From CAG-452 sp045531335 (GTDB lineage Bacteria; Bacillota; Clostridia; TANB77; CAG-508): DNA of 64,000 nt. The position numbers and the translations under genes are program-made. The notes beneath the pieces are model-generated. The model had not been told where the DNA came from and did not search any database. It was given only the letters and a program-made list of their open reading frames with translations. The stretch spans positions 1 through 64,000 of the forward strand of contig JAZSDU010000048.1 of assembly GCA_045531335.1 (NCBI GenBank). The letters run 5' to 3'. Shown here piece by piece: positions 34,544 to 43,008 of this stretch. Position 1 is the first letter of the stretch. The number at the start of each line of letters is the position of its first letter.

Positions 34544-34879
34544 TTAAATTCTTATTTGGATATATTCCAAACCTACCCCATGATCTGTATAATATGCTCC
34601 TAAACCTGCTTTTTCTAAAGTTTCAGCATCCACGCCATCTGTTAATTGATGAACTATAGTTCCTACCATTTCTAAGTGGGCAAGTTCCTCTGTACCTATA
34701 TCATTTAATATAGCTTTTGCTTTTTGGTCTGGCATTCCAAATCTTTGAGATAAATATCTAAGCGATGCAGCAAGTTCTCCATCAGGTCCACCATATTGTG
34801 ATATTATAAATTTTGCAAGTCTTGGATTTGGACATTTTATATTTATTGGATATTCTAATACTTTATTATAGGTCCACAT
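34544..34879 (-). CDS. cotJC: 5' part of cotJC, split by the mobile element
   Basis: The N-terminal half of CotJC. It opens MWTYNKVLEYPINIKCPNP and carries the ferritin-like ligands in GTEELAHLEMVGTIVHQL (about residues 63-80). After AYYTDHGVG the frame enters the element and ends with LEYIQIRI and a stop, so only about 103 residues are native. It starts directly after cotJB in the cotJABC operon. In this state the coat catalase would lack its second ligand helix pair. Confidence 0.93.
   Translation of the reverse strand: MWTYNKVLEYPINIKCPNPRLAKFIISQYGGPDGELAASLRYLSQRFGMPDQKAKAILNDIGTEELAHLEMVGTIVHQLTDGVDAETLEKAGLGAYYTDHGVGLEYIQIRI
34559..34590. other. attR-like junction in cotJC
   Basis: ACCTAC-C-CCATG at 34571-34582. 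The left side is element DNA and the right side is the cotJC 5' part. It matches the left junction in 11 of 12 bases. Confidence 0.85.
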
Positions 34880-35185
34880 CTAATAATTCCCCCTTTCCCA
34901 TGGCCATGGTTCTTCAAGCCATCTCCACTTATTGCATGGGTAATAAATTGTAAGTGGCCCATACATTTTTTGATATTTGTCTTTTAAATCTTTAACTTGT
35001 TTTGTATATTCTCTATGCATACATAAAGCTTTTTGGTCTTCAGGATGTGTATCCAAATATAAACCAAGTTCAATAATTGCAAAATTCAAACATTTAATTT
35101 GGTCAATCATTTCTTGTCTTCTCATGTCTCGTGCACATTCTGAATGATTTCTATTTTCTTCGCATTTATTTTCTTTACAGTCCAT
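34880..35185 (-). CDS. cotJB: Spore coat protein CotJB
   Basis: A 101-residue protein with the CotJB signature. It has a helical section (MIDQIKCLNFAIIELGLYLDTHPEDQKAL) and the closing YGPLTIYYPCNKWRWLEEPWPWE. It overlaps or abuts both neighbours, so cotJA-cotJB-cotJC forms one mother-cell operon. The N-terminus has an extra Cys/Lys-rich stretch of about 20 residues. Confidence 0.93.
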   Translation of the reverse strand: MDCKENKCEENRNHSECARDMRRQEMIDQIKCLNFAIIELGLYLDTHPEDQKALCMHREYTKQVKDLKDKYQKMYGPLTIYYPCNKWRWLEEPWPWERGNY

Positions 35186-35544
35186 TATCTGTTACACCCC
35201 TCTCCTATTTTATTTGTTCTTCTAATATATTCAATTTCTGCCATAGATTGACCAGGCATATATGGGCTTACAAGTTCAGGAAATATTGTTCCCATTTTTA
35301 ACCCAACACATGGAGTAAATGTTTTATCCATTGTATGCCAAGGCACATAACTTTGTGCGAACATTGGATTTGTTGGAAACACATTTTCTTCTTCATCAAA
35401 CCCACATTCGCATGCATCCTTATTCTCTACTGCGTTTTGAACACATTTGCAAGTATCTTCTATTAAGTCTTCATCTTTTTCTTTTTTATCGCATTTGCAA
35501 TTCCAAGAACAGCATGATTTATTTTGTATATAGTTCCTATACAT
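35185..35544 (-). CDS. cotJA: Spore coat-associated protein CotJA
   Basis: A 119-residue protein. The C-terminal half has the CotJA motif (FAQSYVPWHTM, FTPCVGLKMGTIFPELVSPYMPGQS). The N-terminal half is a cysteine-rich extension (CCSWNCKCDKKEK...CKCVQNA...CECGF) not found in the Bacillus protein. The ATG at 35544 follows AAAAGGAGG; a longer frame from 35661 adds 39 unrelated residues. It is the first gene of the cotJ operon. Confidence 0.88.
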   Translation of the reverse strand: MYRNYIQNKSCCSWNCKCDKKEKDEDLIEDTCKCVQNAVENKDACECGFDEEENVFPTNPMFAQSYVPWHTMDKTFTPCVGLKMGTIFPELVSPYMPGQSMAEIEYIRRTNKIGEGCNR

Positions 35545-35681
35545 TGTTTTTCCTCCTTTTTTGTTCTGTATACTACATTTTATGATAAATATTTTTATAA
35601 TGTTACAAATATGCAAAAAGAGAATATATTTAAAAGGACGACCAACAGTCGTCCCTTGCATTAAGTTCCATAAATTAATAA

Positions 35682-37121
35682 TTATATTTTTACTATTCCT
35701 CCCATAGATGAATTTACTTGTGCGTCACAGTCACACATATCCGTTACAGCTTTTGCTCCTCCTGCTACAACTACAATATCATCTTTTTGTAAAAATCCTT
35801 CATTTCTTAATGTATTTATTCCTAAACAAACTAATTTATCTATTGTTTCTTGATGTGGGAATAATTTAGGTATTATATTCCAACATAACCCTTGTTGTCT
35901 ATATGTTCTTTCATTTTCTGTTATAGCAAATATTGGACATTCTGGTCCAAAACTTGAAACAGTTCTTGAAGTGTTTCCTGTATTTGTGTATGCAATTATC
36001 GCTTTTGCATCTATATTTGCAGCGGACATACATACAGAATAATTCATATTAAAGTTATAATCAAATTTTTCTAATTTATAACTTCTGTTTTTAAATCTTT
36101 TCCAATATTTTAGAGATTTTTCTATTGCAATTGCTACTCTGTTCATAGTTTTAACACATTCTATTGGATATTTTCCTGTTGCTGTTTCTCCTGAAAGCAT
36201 TATTGCACTTGTTCCATCATATATAGCGTTTGCAACATCGCTTACTTCTGCTCTTGTTGGTTTAGCATTTGTTATCATTGATTCTAACATTTGAGTTGCT
36301 GTAATTACTGGCTTTCCTTGTGTATAGCACTTCTTTATAAATTGTTTTTGATAAATTGGAACTTCTTCCATAGGAATTTCTACACCCAAATCTCCTCTTG
36401 CTACCATAATTCCATCAGATACATCTAATATAGCGTCAAAATTGTTTATTCCTTCTCTATTTTCAATTTTAGATATAACTTTTATATCTTCTCCACCATT
36501 TTCTTTTAGAACTTGTTTTATCGCAAGTACATCTTCTGGTTTTCTAACAAATGATGCTGCTATATAATCAAACCCTGCTGTAATTCCATATTTTATATCT
36601 TCTATATCTTTTTCTGTAATACTTAGTAGATTCAAAATCAAATCAGGTACATTTATACTTTTTCTGTTTGTTAAATAGCCACCTTGAATAATTTCACAAA
36701 CTATATCTTTTTCTATAATTTCTTTTACTCTTAATTCTATTGTTCCATCATTTATTAATATTGTTTTGCCTATTTCAACATCTTTATATAGTTCTTTGTA
36801 TGTTATAGACACTTTTGTTTCATCACCTAAAACATCTTCATTTAATAAAGTAAATGTATTTCCATTTTCTAAAAATACTCTTTCTTTACTAAACTTTCCA
36901 ATTCTTATTTCAGGTCCTTGTGTATCTAGTAAAAGTGGTATTGGAAGTCCAAGTTCTCCTCTTATCCATTTAAATACATTTATTCTTTCTTCTTGGTCTT
37001 GATAATTTCCATGTGAAAAATTTATCCTTGCAACATTCATTCCTGCGTGCATTAATTCTTTTAAAATTTCTGGATCATCTGTAGCTGGTCCTAAAGTACA
37101 TACTATTTTTGTTTTTCTCAT
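35682..37121 (-). CDS. pyk: Pyruvate kinase
   Basis: A 479-residue glycolytic enzyme. It has RKTKIVCTLGPATD at the N-terminus, the FSHGNYQ and LLDTQGPEIR motifs, the active-site lysine/metal region VISKIENREGINN...DGIMVARGDLGVEIP, and the C-terminal allosteric domain. The PEP-utilising extra domain of some Firmicute enzymes is absent. It appears monocistronic. Confidence 0.96.
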   Translation of the reverse strand: MRKTKIVCTLGPATDDPEILKELMHAGMNVARINFSHGNYQDQEERINVFKWIRGELGLPIPLLLDTQGPEIRIGKFSKERVFLENGNTFTLLNEDVLGDETKVSITYKELYKDVEIGKTILINDGTIELRVKEIIEKDIVCEIIQGGYLTNRKSINVPDLILNLLSITEKDIEDIKYGITAGFDYIAASFVRKPEDVLAIKQVLKENGGEDIKVISKIENREGINNFDAILDVSDGIMVARGDLGVEIPMEEVPIYQKQFIKKCYTQGKPVITATQMLESMITNAKPTRAEVSDVANAIYDGTSAIMLSGETATGKYPIECVKTMNRVAIAIEKSLKYWKRFKNRSYKLEKFDYNFNMNYSVCMSAANIDAKAIIAYTNTGNTSRTVSSFGPECPIFAITENERTYRQQGLCWNIIPKLFPHQETIDKLVCLGINTLRNEGFLQKDDIVVVAGGAKAVTDMCDCDAQVNSSMGGIVKI

Positions 37122-37210
37122 AATTCTTTTCCTTTCGTGTAAAATATATATTTATTATATATGTTTTGTGTTTGTTTTTGCAATATGTAAAAATTATTTA
37201 TTTTTATAAA

Positions 37211-37849
37211 TTAATCATATATCTCTACTGCTTTTACAATTAATCTTTTTATAGCTCCTGTTGTGCATGTTATTAATGTTACTTGCCTTTCTCCATTAGT
37301 TTCTTGTGATAAACAATCTGTTTCATCAGGATAAACCTTATATATATCTTGTACCATATATTTTATTGTATTTCCTTTTATATCAGTTATATAAACTTCA
37401 TCACCGTTTTCTATTTTTTTTAAATCTCCAAACATTTTATCATTATGATAATTATGTCCTGTTATACACAAATTACCTACTCCATTTACTTTTGGACCGC
37501 ATAATTTTGTAACAGATTTATTTAAATTTTCTTTACTAGTTTCTGCTAATATATATGTAGTTAAATTAATTTTAGGTATATCTAATTTGCCAACAACTTC
37601 TACTCCTTCTATTTCTTTGGGAAAATCTATTTCATTTTTCTTATATTCTTTTTCAATATACTTAGTATTTATTTTTTCTTTACTTACAGTCCAACACTCT
37701 TCTGTATAATTCAACTGATTTGTATTTTGATTGTTACTTCTATTTGCATTAAGTGTACTGAAAACAGCAATAAAAATAATAGCAACTAATAATATAATTT
37801 TTGTTTTAATATTATTAATTACTATTACCTTGCTTTTCAAATTCATCAC
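37211..37849 (-). CDS. Sortase
   Basis: A 212-residue transpeptidase with an N-terminal membrane anchor (about residues 16-34). The catalytic histidine is in ITGHNYHNDKMFGDL, the cysteine in VTLITCTTGA and the arginine in IKRLIVKA. The size and simple anchor fit the class D/E group. It lies about 50 bases downstream of a gene whose product ends in an IPQTG sorting signal, so the pair is probably dedicated enzyme and substrate. Confidence 0.9.
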   Translation of the reverse strand: MMNLKSKVIVINNIKTKIILLVAIIFIAVFSTLNANRSNNQNTNQLNYTEECWTVSKEKINTKYIEKEYKKNEIDFPKEIEGVEVVGKLDIPKINLTTYILAETSKENLNKSVTKLCGPKVNGVGNLCITGHNYHNDKMFGDLKKIENGDEVYITDIKGNTIKYMVQDIYKVYPDETDCLSQETNGERQVTLITCTTGAIKRLIVKAVEIYD

Positions 37850-37899
37850 CTTTAATCTTTATTCTCCATATATAATATGAATTTAAATTTAAATGGTGA

Positions 37900-38523
37900 T
37901 TATTTTTTCTTTATAAATTTAGATACAATATAAATTATTGCAATAGTTCCTAATATAACTCCTATGTATACCCAAATACTAACTCCTGTCTGTGGTATTT
38001 CTTCTATAATATTATTAAGAATATTGTTAGTCGTAGGTTCTTCTGTAGGAGTAGATGCAACTACTGTTTGAGTAAATTCTTGAGATGTAATAACAGCTTC
38101 ATTATTGTTTACATCAACTAAGCTTAGTCTTACTACATAAGTCCCTGGGTCTAGATATCTTGCTAAAATTGGTGTTTCGTTTCTAAAAGTACCTCCAACT
38201 GCAAAGCCAGCTTCAGGTCCCCAATACCCAAATTCAACAATGTTATATCCTATATCATTTGTATCATAAGCAATGATTGTTGGTGTAGATGGACCAGATA
38301 CAAAATCTACTTTTATTCTTACATTTGAATATGGTGTAGCATTAGTACCTTCTAATATTACAGTAGCATTTTTATCTTCATTTTGTATTATATTACCTGT
38401 ATAGTTTATATCAAATTTATACCCATTTCCTGTTGTTGGAGTTGATGGCTCAGTTGCATAAACATTAGCAAAAGATATTATTAATGTTAAAATAAAAGTT
38501 AGTAAAAATATTTTTCTTTTCAA
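37900..38523 (-). CDS. Sortase-anchored surface protein (IPQTG)
   Basis: A 207-residue secreted protein. It has a signal peptide (MKRKIFLLTFILTLIISFANVYA), a Thr/Pro-rich start and one beta-rich domain of about 120 residues containing DPGTYVVRLSLVDVN. A Pro/Thr linker follows, then the sorting signal IPQTG, a membrane helix and the tail KFIKKK. The motif is a variant of LPXTG and the neighbouring sortase is its likely enzyme. The domain fold (perhaps immunoglobulin-like or cohesin-like) is an inference. Confidence 0.85.
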   Translation of the reverse strand: MKRKIFLLTFILTLIISFANVYATEPSTPTTGNGYKFDINYTGNIIQNEDKNATVILEGTNATPYSNVRIKVDFVSGPSTPTIIAYDTNDIGYNIVEFGYWGPEAGFAVGGTFRNETPILARYLDPGTYVVRLSLVDVNNNEAVITSQEFTQTVVASTPTEEPTTNNILNNIIEEIPQTGVSIWVYIGVILGTIAIIYIVSKFIKKK

Positions 38524-38600
38524 AATAAAACTCTCCTTTCTATAATATATAAATATTATATTTATAAGGAGAGTTTTTATGATAAATAAATTTTTTATTT

Positions 38601-41162
38601 TTATTTAGTTATCCATTTTACTAAGTTTAGATTAGCACTATCTAATAACATTTCATGTTTTGGCATTACTCTAAATGTATAACCGTAATTTCCACCTGTT
38701 TTTAGTTCTATTTTTGCATTATATGTATATGTTTTTTCTTCGTTGTTTTGTTCCACTAAATCCATTGGAATTATACTTATATTTTCTATAGTTCCATTTT
38801 CAAGTATTTTGCCATAATATACCTGTGCTTCTATATTTTCTACATTTATATTTGGTAGTTTTACTGTGCAAGATACTTCTATATTTTTTCCTGCATCCAT
38901 TGATATATTATCTAAATTATTGTTTTGAGTAATTTGTATATCATTCCAGTTTCTATATAAATCTTCTTTAATTTTGTTATATTCTGTAACTGTATCTAAA
39001 TTTTTAAAATATTTATTTGTTAAATCACATAATGGCATATATAGTTGTTTAGTATAATCAACAATCATTCTTGCCATGCTATAATTTCCACCTGTTGAAA
39101 TTATAGAGTTTTTCATATATGTTACCCAATCTTTAGACATTCCATTTTCTTTATTATAATATGCTGGTATAATTTTGTTCTCTAATATGTTATAGATGCT
39201 GTCACTATCTGCTCTATCCTGTTCCTCATATGAATAATACTCTGCATTTGTTCCAATAGCCCATCCATTTTTTTGATTGTAGCCTTCTGCCCACCAACCA
39301 TCTAGAATACTAAAGTTTACAACACCATTTACAGATGCTTTTTCACCACTTGTTCCAGATGCCTCCATTGGTCTTCTTGGATTATTAAGCCACACATCAA
39401 CACCTGAGATTAAATGTCTTGCCATCGCCATATTATATCCTTCAAGTAAGAATATTTTTCCTTTGAATTGTGGCATCATTGATACTTCATGAATTCTTCT
39501 TATTAAATTTTGACCTTCTACATCTCTAGGATGTGCTTTCCCTGCAAATATTAATTGCACTGGTCTTGATTCATCATTTAATATTTGTGTTATTCTTTCT
39601 AAATCTTTAAATATTAATGTAGCTCTTTTATATGTAGCAAATCTTCTTGCAAATCCTATTGTTAATGCATTTGGATTTAATTTTGATGTAATTTCTTTTA
39701 TTTCATCATAACGCATTCCATAATTTCTTAATCTATTTGTTACATTTTCTTTTACTAAGCTTAATAATTTTTCTTTTCTTGATTGATGCTCATTCCATAA
39801 TTCTTCATCTGGTATATTATTTATTTTTTCCCAAGTTTCATTTAAATGTATTTTATCTTGCCAGAATGGAGTTAAATATTTGTTGTATAGCTCTTTTAAA
39901 GTTGGAGCAAGCCATGTACATGTATGTATACCATTTGTTACATATGTAATTGGAGATTCATTTGGTGTAATTTCTGGCCATACATCTCCAAATAATTCTC
40001 TTGAAACTGCTCCATGAAGTTTACTTACTCCATTTTTCTTTCCTGCTACTTTTAAAGCTAAAATTCCCATATTAAATGTAGTCTTATTTTCTTCTTTTGG
40101 TTTCATTCCAAGTTCCATAAATTCTTCTTTAGAAAGTCCAAGTTTTTTCCAGTAATCCTTAAAATATGTTTCTACAAGTTCTACTGGAAATATATCATTT
40201 CCAGCTGGTACTGGTGTATGTGTTGTAAATACAGTTTTAGCTGTAACTATATCTTTAGCTATGTTAAATGAAACTTTTTTCTCATCCATAATATTTTTCA
40301 TTAATTCTAGTACTAAGAAAGATGAGTGTCCTTCATTCATATGATATACAGTTGGAGCAAGTCCTAATTCCTTAAGTAATGTTACTCCACCGATTCCTAA
40401 AACTATTTCTTGCTGAATTCTCATTTCTTGGTCTCCACCATATAGTCTTAGTGTTATTCCTCTATATTCCTGTGGATTTTCTTCTATATCTGAATCTAAT
40501 AGATATAAGTTAATTCTACCTACAGCAATTTTCCAAACTTTTAAATATAGTTTTGATTTTGGCATTTTTACAGATATTATTAAATCTTCTCCTGTTTCTC
40601 TCTTTACAGGTGTTATTGGTAAATTGTCTAATTCTATATCAAAATACTCGTTTTCTTGCATACCAATATTATTTATTTTTTGATGGAAATATCCATTTTT
40701 ATATAACAATCCTACTGCTACTAGTGGAAGTCCTAAATCACTTGAAGATTTTAAGTGATCTCCTGAAAGAATTCCAAGTCCTCCTGAATAAATAGGAAGG
40801 ATTTCATCTAACCCATATTCTGCTGAAAAATATGCAATTAAATCATTTTTGTTTTCAGGATAAGTTTTATTAAACCAAGTATTTTTGCTATTCATATATC
40901 CCTCAAAATTGCTTACATTTTTATTATATTCTTTTATAAATTCAGAATCTTCAGCAATAGCTTCTAATCTTTCTTGGTCTACTAATTTTAAAAATTTTAC
41001 AGGATTTTTTCCAATTTTCTCCCATAAATCTATATCAATTTTTTTAAACAACTTTAAAAATTCTGTATTCCATGACCACCATAAATTACCTGCTATTTCA
41101 GATAATCTCTCTATTTTTTTAGGTAATTGTGGATTTACTGTAATCTTATTAAATATGTACAT
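38601..41162 (-). CDS. glgP: Alpha-glucan (glycogen) phosphorylase
   Basis: An 853-residue PLP enzyme of the short alpha-glucan phosphorylase type, releasing glucose-1-phosphate from glycogen. The N-terminal DUF3417-like region has IAGNLWWSWN, the substrate area carries YSGGLGILSGDHLKSSSDL, and the PLP-lysine region is PMEASGTSGEKASVNGV at about 600. An extra C-terminal beta domain of about 120 residues closes the protein. It appears as a single-gene unit. Confidence 0.93.
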   Translation of the reverse strand: MYIFNKITVNPQLPKKIERLSEIAGNLWWSWNTEFLKLFKKIDIDLWEKIGKNPVKFLKLVDQERLEAIAEDSEFIKEYNKNVSNFEGYMNSKNTWFNKTYPENKNDLIAYFSAEYGLDEILPIYSGGLGILSGDHLKSSSDLGLPLVAVGLLYKNGYFHQKINNIGMQENEYFDIELDNLPITPVKRETGEDLIISVKMPKSKLYLKVWKIAVGRINLYLLDSDIEENPQEYRGITLRLYGGDQEMRIQQEIVLGIGGVTLLKELGLAPTVYHMNEGHSSFLVLELMKNIMDEKKVSFNIAKDIVTAKTVFTTHTPVPAGNDIFPVELVETYFKDYWKKLGLSKEEFMELGMKPKEENKTTFNMGILALKVAGKKNGVSKLHGAVSRELFGDVWPEITPNESPITYVTNGIHTCTWLAPTLKELYNKYLTPFWQDKIHLNETWEKINNIPDEELWNEHQSRKEKLLSLVKENVTNRLRNYGMRYDEIKEITSKLNPNALTIGFARRFATYKRATLIFKDLERITQILNDESRPVQLIFAGKAHPRDVEGQNLIRRIHEVSMMPQFKGKIFLLEGYNMAMARHLISGVDVWLNNPRRPMEASGTSGEKASVNGVVNFSILDGWWAEGYNQKNGWAIGTNAEYYSYEEQDRADSDSIYNILENKIIPAYYNKENGMSKDWVTYMKNSIISTGGNYSMARMIVDYTKQLYMPLCDLTNKYFKNLDTVTEYNKIKEDLYRNWNDIQITQNNNLDNISMDAGKNIEVSCTVKLPNINVENIEAQVYYGKILENGTIENISIIPMDLVEQNNEEKTYTYNAKIELKTGGNYGYTFRVMPKHEMLLDSANLNLVKWITK

Positions 41163-41330
41163 TTAACATGTACCTCCTTTGTAACTTAAAAATTTTCTCT
41201 TATGTTTTAACATTAATTCAACATATTAATTATCTATGAAAACAATCTCTTTGTCAATTGTTATTTTTACAATTTTAAAAAAGATTTTGTTGTAAAATAG
41301 CAAAATCTTTCCAAAATTATTCACTCTTCA

Positions 41331-42134
41331 CTATTCATTATTAACTAGCGAAGCTATTGCTCCAATTGCTACTGCAAATTGTGGTTCTTCTGGTACTGTA
41401 AATTTAACATTATGTGTTTTTTCTATTTTCTTTAAAACCTCTTTTACCACTGGTATAGATACAATATTACCTATTAAAACAATATCTTTTATATCGTCAT
41501 TTATACTCGCAAATGCAGTCATCATACCAATTATTTCAAACACCATATTAATTAAGCCTATTACAATATCTGATTTACTTGCGTTCTCACTTAACTTTCC
41601 AAAGTTTGCAAGAGTTAGTTCTGGTGGTAAAGTTTCTATATTTTCATCAGTTAAATCTGCTATTCTTAAATCTGTATTACTTAAATCTCCTTGTTTTGAT
41701 AATTCTATTATCTCCTCAAAAGATTTAGTATTAGCAAACTTTTTACAAAGATTAGTTAATGTTCCTGCACCTACTCCTGTTCCACCTAAATGCTTAAACT
41801 CTTTTCCCTCTGCTCTTATTAGTGCTGTACCTGTTCCTATACTTGCAATAATAGCTTTATACTTTTTACCTAAATAAAGTCCACCTGTAGCTACTGAATT
41901 AAATTCTTCTACTACTTCTACTGGTACATTATATTTGGTAACATCAATTTTTTTCGAATTTATTCCTGTTAATACAATTTTATGAATTTCCTTTATATTG
42001 TTTTCAGTTAGAAATTTGTCAATTATCGTCTCATAATCTTTGCCTTCAAAAATACCTTTGTTTAATATTTTTTCATCTTCATATTCTATTATCTTAATTG
42101 TTGAACTACCTATATCGATTCCTAATATACTCAT
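41331..42134 (-). CDS. coaW: Type II pantothenate kinase
   Basis: A 267-residue kinase of the ASKHA fold. The phosphate loop is LGIDIGSSTIKI, the adenosine motifs are IASIGTGTALI and LGGTGVGAGTL, and the closing segment is AVAIGAIASLV. The GTGT and GGTGVG pattern is that of staphylococcal-type (CoaW) and eukaryotic pantothenate kinases rather than CoaA or CoaX. It carries out the first step of coenzyme A synthesis. It stands alone between two intergenic gaps. Confidence 0.85.
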   Translation of the reverse strand: MSILGIDIGSSTIKIIEYEDEKILNKGIFEGKDYETIIDKFLTENNIKEIHKIVLTGINSKKIDVTKYNVPVEVVEEFNSVATGGLYLGKKYKAIIASIGTGTALIRAEGKEFKHLGGTGVGAGTLTNLCKKFANTKSFEEIIELSKQGDLSNTDLRIADLTDENIETLPPELTLANFGKLSENASKSDIVIGLINMVFEIIGMMTAFASINDDIKDIVLIGNIVSIPVVKEVLKKIEKTHNVKFTVPEEPQFAVAIGAIASLVNNE

Positions 42135-42160
42135 TTTTATTCCTTCTTTTTATTTTTTAA

Positions 42161-42391
42161 TTACGCAACATTTTCTTCATAATTTATAATTGTTACCTCT
42201 GTTGATAAATCTTTCAGCTTATTTACAATGTTCTCAATATTTTCTGATGTTTGATCGTCAAAATACTGTTCTCCACACTGAGCACATACCTTGGCAGGGA
42301 CACCTTTAATAATAATAATTGTACTCTCTAGGTCTACCATGTAATTAACTTTTTTTTCTATTACTTCTCCTTTACACATAAAACAATCCAT
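42161..42391 (-). CDS. YgiT-type zinc-finger antitoxin
   Basis: A 76-residue protein with two CxxC pairs (CFMCKG and CAQCGEQYF) typical of the MqsA/YgiT zinc finger. It lacks a full C-terminal HTH domain. The ATG at 42391 follows AAGGAGG and overlaps the stop of the upstream DUF4258 gene as TAATG, so the two are coupled. It is the likely antitoxin of the pair. Confidence 0.8.
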   Translation of the reverse strand: MDCFMCKGEVIEKKVNYMVDLESTIIIIKGVPAKVCAQCGEQYFDDQTSENIENIVNKLKDLSTEVTIINYEENVA

Positions 42392-42717
42392 TATTCTTTC
42401 CTCCTTGTTTTCATATCTTCTTCCCATTCATTGTTGTCTGGATAATAGGCAGTTATTATATAAATCAAATTACTATTTATCCCACACACTATATGTATTA
42501 CACTTCCGCTAGTATCTTTTCCAACAATTAAGCAGCTTGGATATGGATAATCTTCATAATAATATTCTATAATTTTTCCGTTATTTATTGCTGTTTTTAC
42601 ATCCAATATCAATATATCTCTTTGATTTATTCTATTTAGACAATGTTTTGTCCAAATTATTCTTTTTTGCAATACAGATTTTCTTATAAATTCTATATTT
42701 AATAGTTCTTCGCTCAA
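42391..42717 (-). CDS. DUF4258 toxin-like protein
   Basis: A 108-residue protein. It contains IIWTKHCLNRINQRDI, the H-x-x-x-R motif of the DUF4258 fold, followed by DVKTAINNGKIIEYY and SCLIVGKDTSGSVIHIVCG. It resembles RelE-like toxins and is paired with a zinc-finger antitoxin downstream. Gene order is toxin first. Confidence 0.78.
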   Translation of the reverse strand: MSEELLNIEFIRKSVLQKRIIWTKHCLNRINQRDILILDVKTAINNGKIIEYYYEDYPYPSCLIVGKDTSGSVIHIVCGINSNLIYIITAYYPDNNEWEEDMKTRRKE

Positions 42718-42951
42718 GACTTCTTCCTCCTTATTTTAGCATAATTCAATTTGCTTATGCAATATTTTTTGGCATAATTAACAAACATAGCAAAATGCCA
42801 TATTTATTTTTTTCTTTCTTGGAAATCAAATTATCAGATTTAAATTTTTTGATAATTTATTATATCTATAGATACTAAAATTCATTTAATAATATTTAAT
42901 ATTATTTTATATTATTTGTAAACAATTTTCGTGTTTCAAAAATCGACAAAA

Positions 42952-42980
42952 TGGGGCAGATATGAAATCTGCCCCCTACA
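42952..42980. repeat. Short TAGGGG/CCCCTA family repeat, copy 4
   Basis: TGGGGCAGAT and ATCTGCCCC form one hairpin ending in CCTACA; a one-hairpin version like that at 14337. It lies just downstream of galK. Confidence 0.65.
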
Positions 42981-43008
42981 TTATTAATTCTTAATTCTTC
43001 ACTATTCA

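Larger units (their letters stand above)
23425..34582. mobile_element. 11.1-kb integrative mobilizable element inserted in cotJC
   Basis: The element is bounded by the two core copies in the split cotJC gene. It carries a RepL-type initiator, a MobV relaxase with an oriT-like site, a metallo-hydrolase, a class 2 OLD nuclease with UvrD-like helicase (Gabija-like), a zinc-finger protein, an HTH protein, a large serine recombinase and a RelBE/ParDE-like pair beside the right end. It looks like a plasmid captured by a serine integrase. The recombinase gene sits near one end, as is usual for integrase genes. Plus and minus genes alternate, and some genes have codon use unlike the core. Insertion inside a sporulation-coat gene with an in-frame restoration product suggests a skin-like excisable element. 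Confidence 0.9.
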
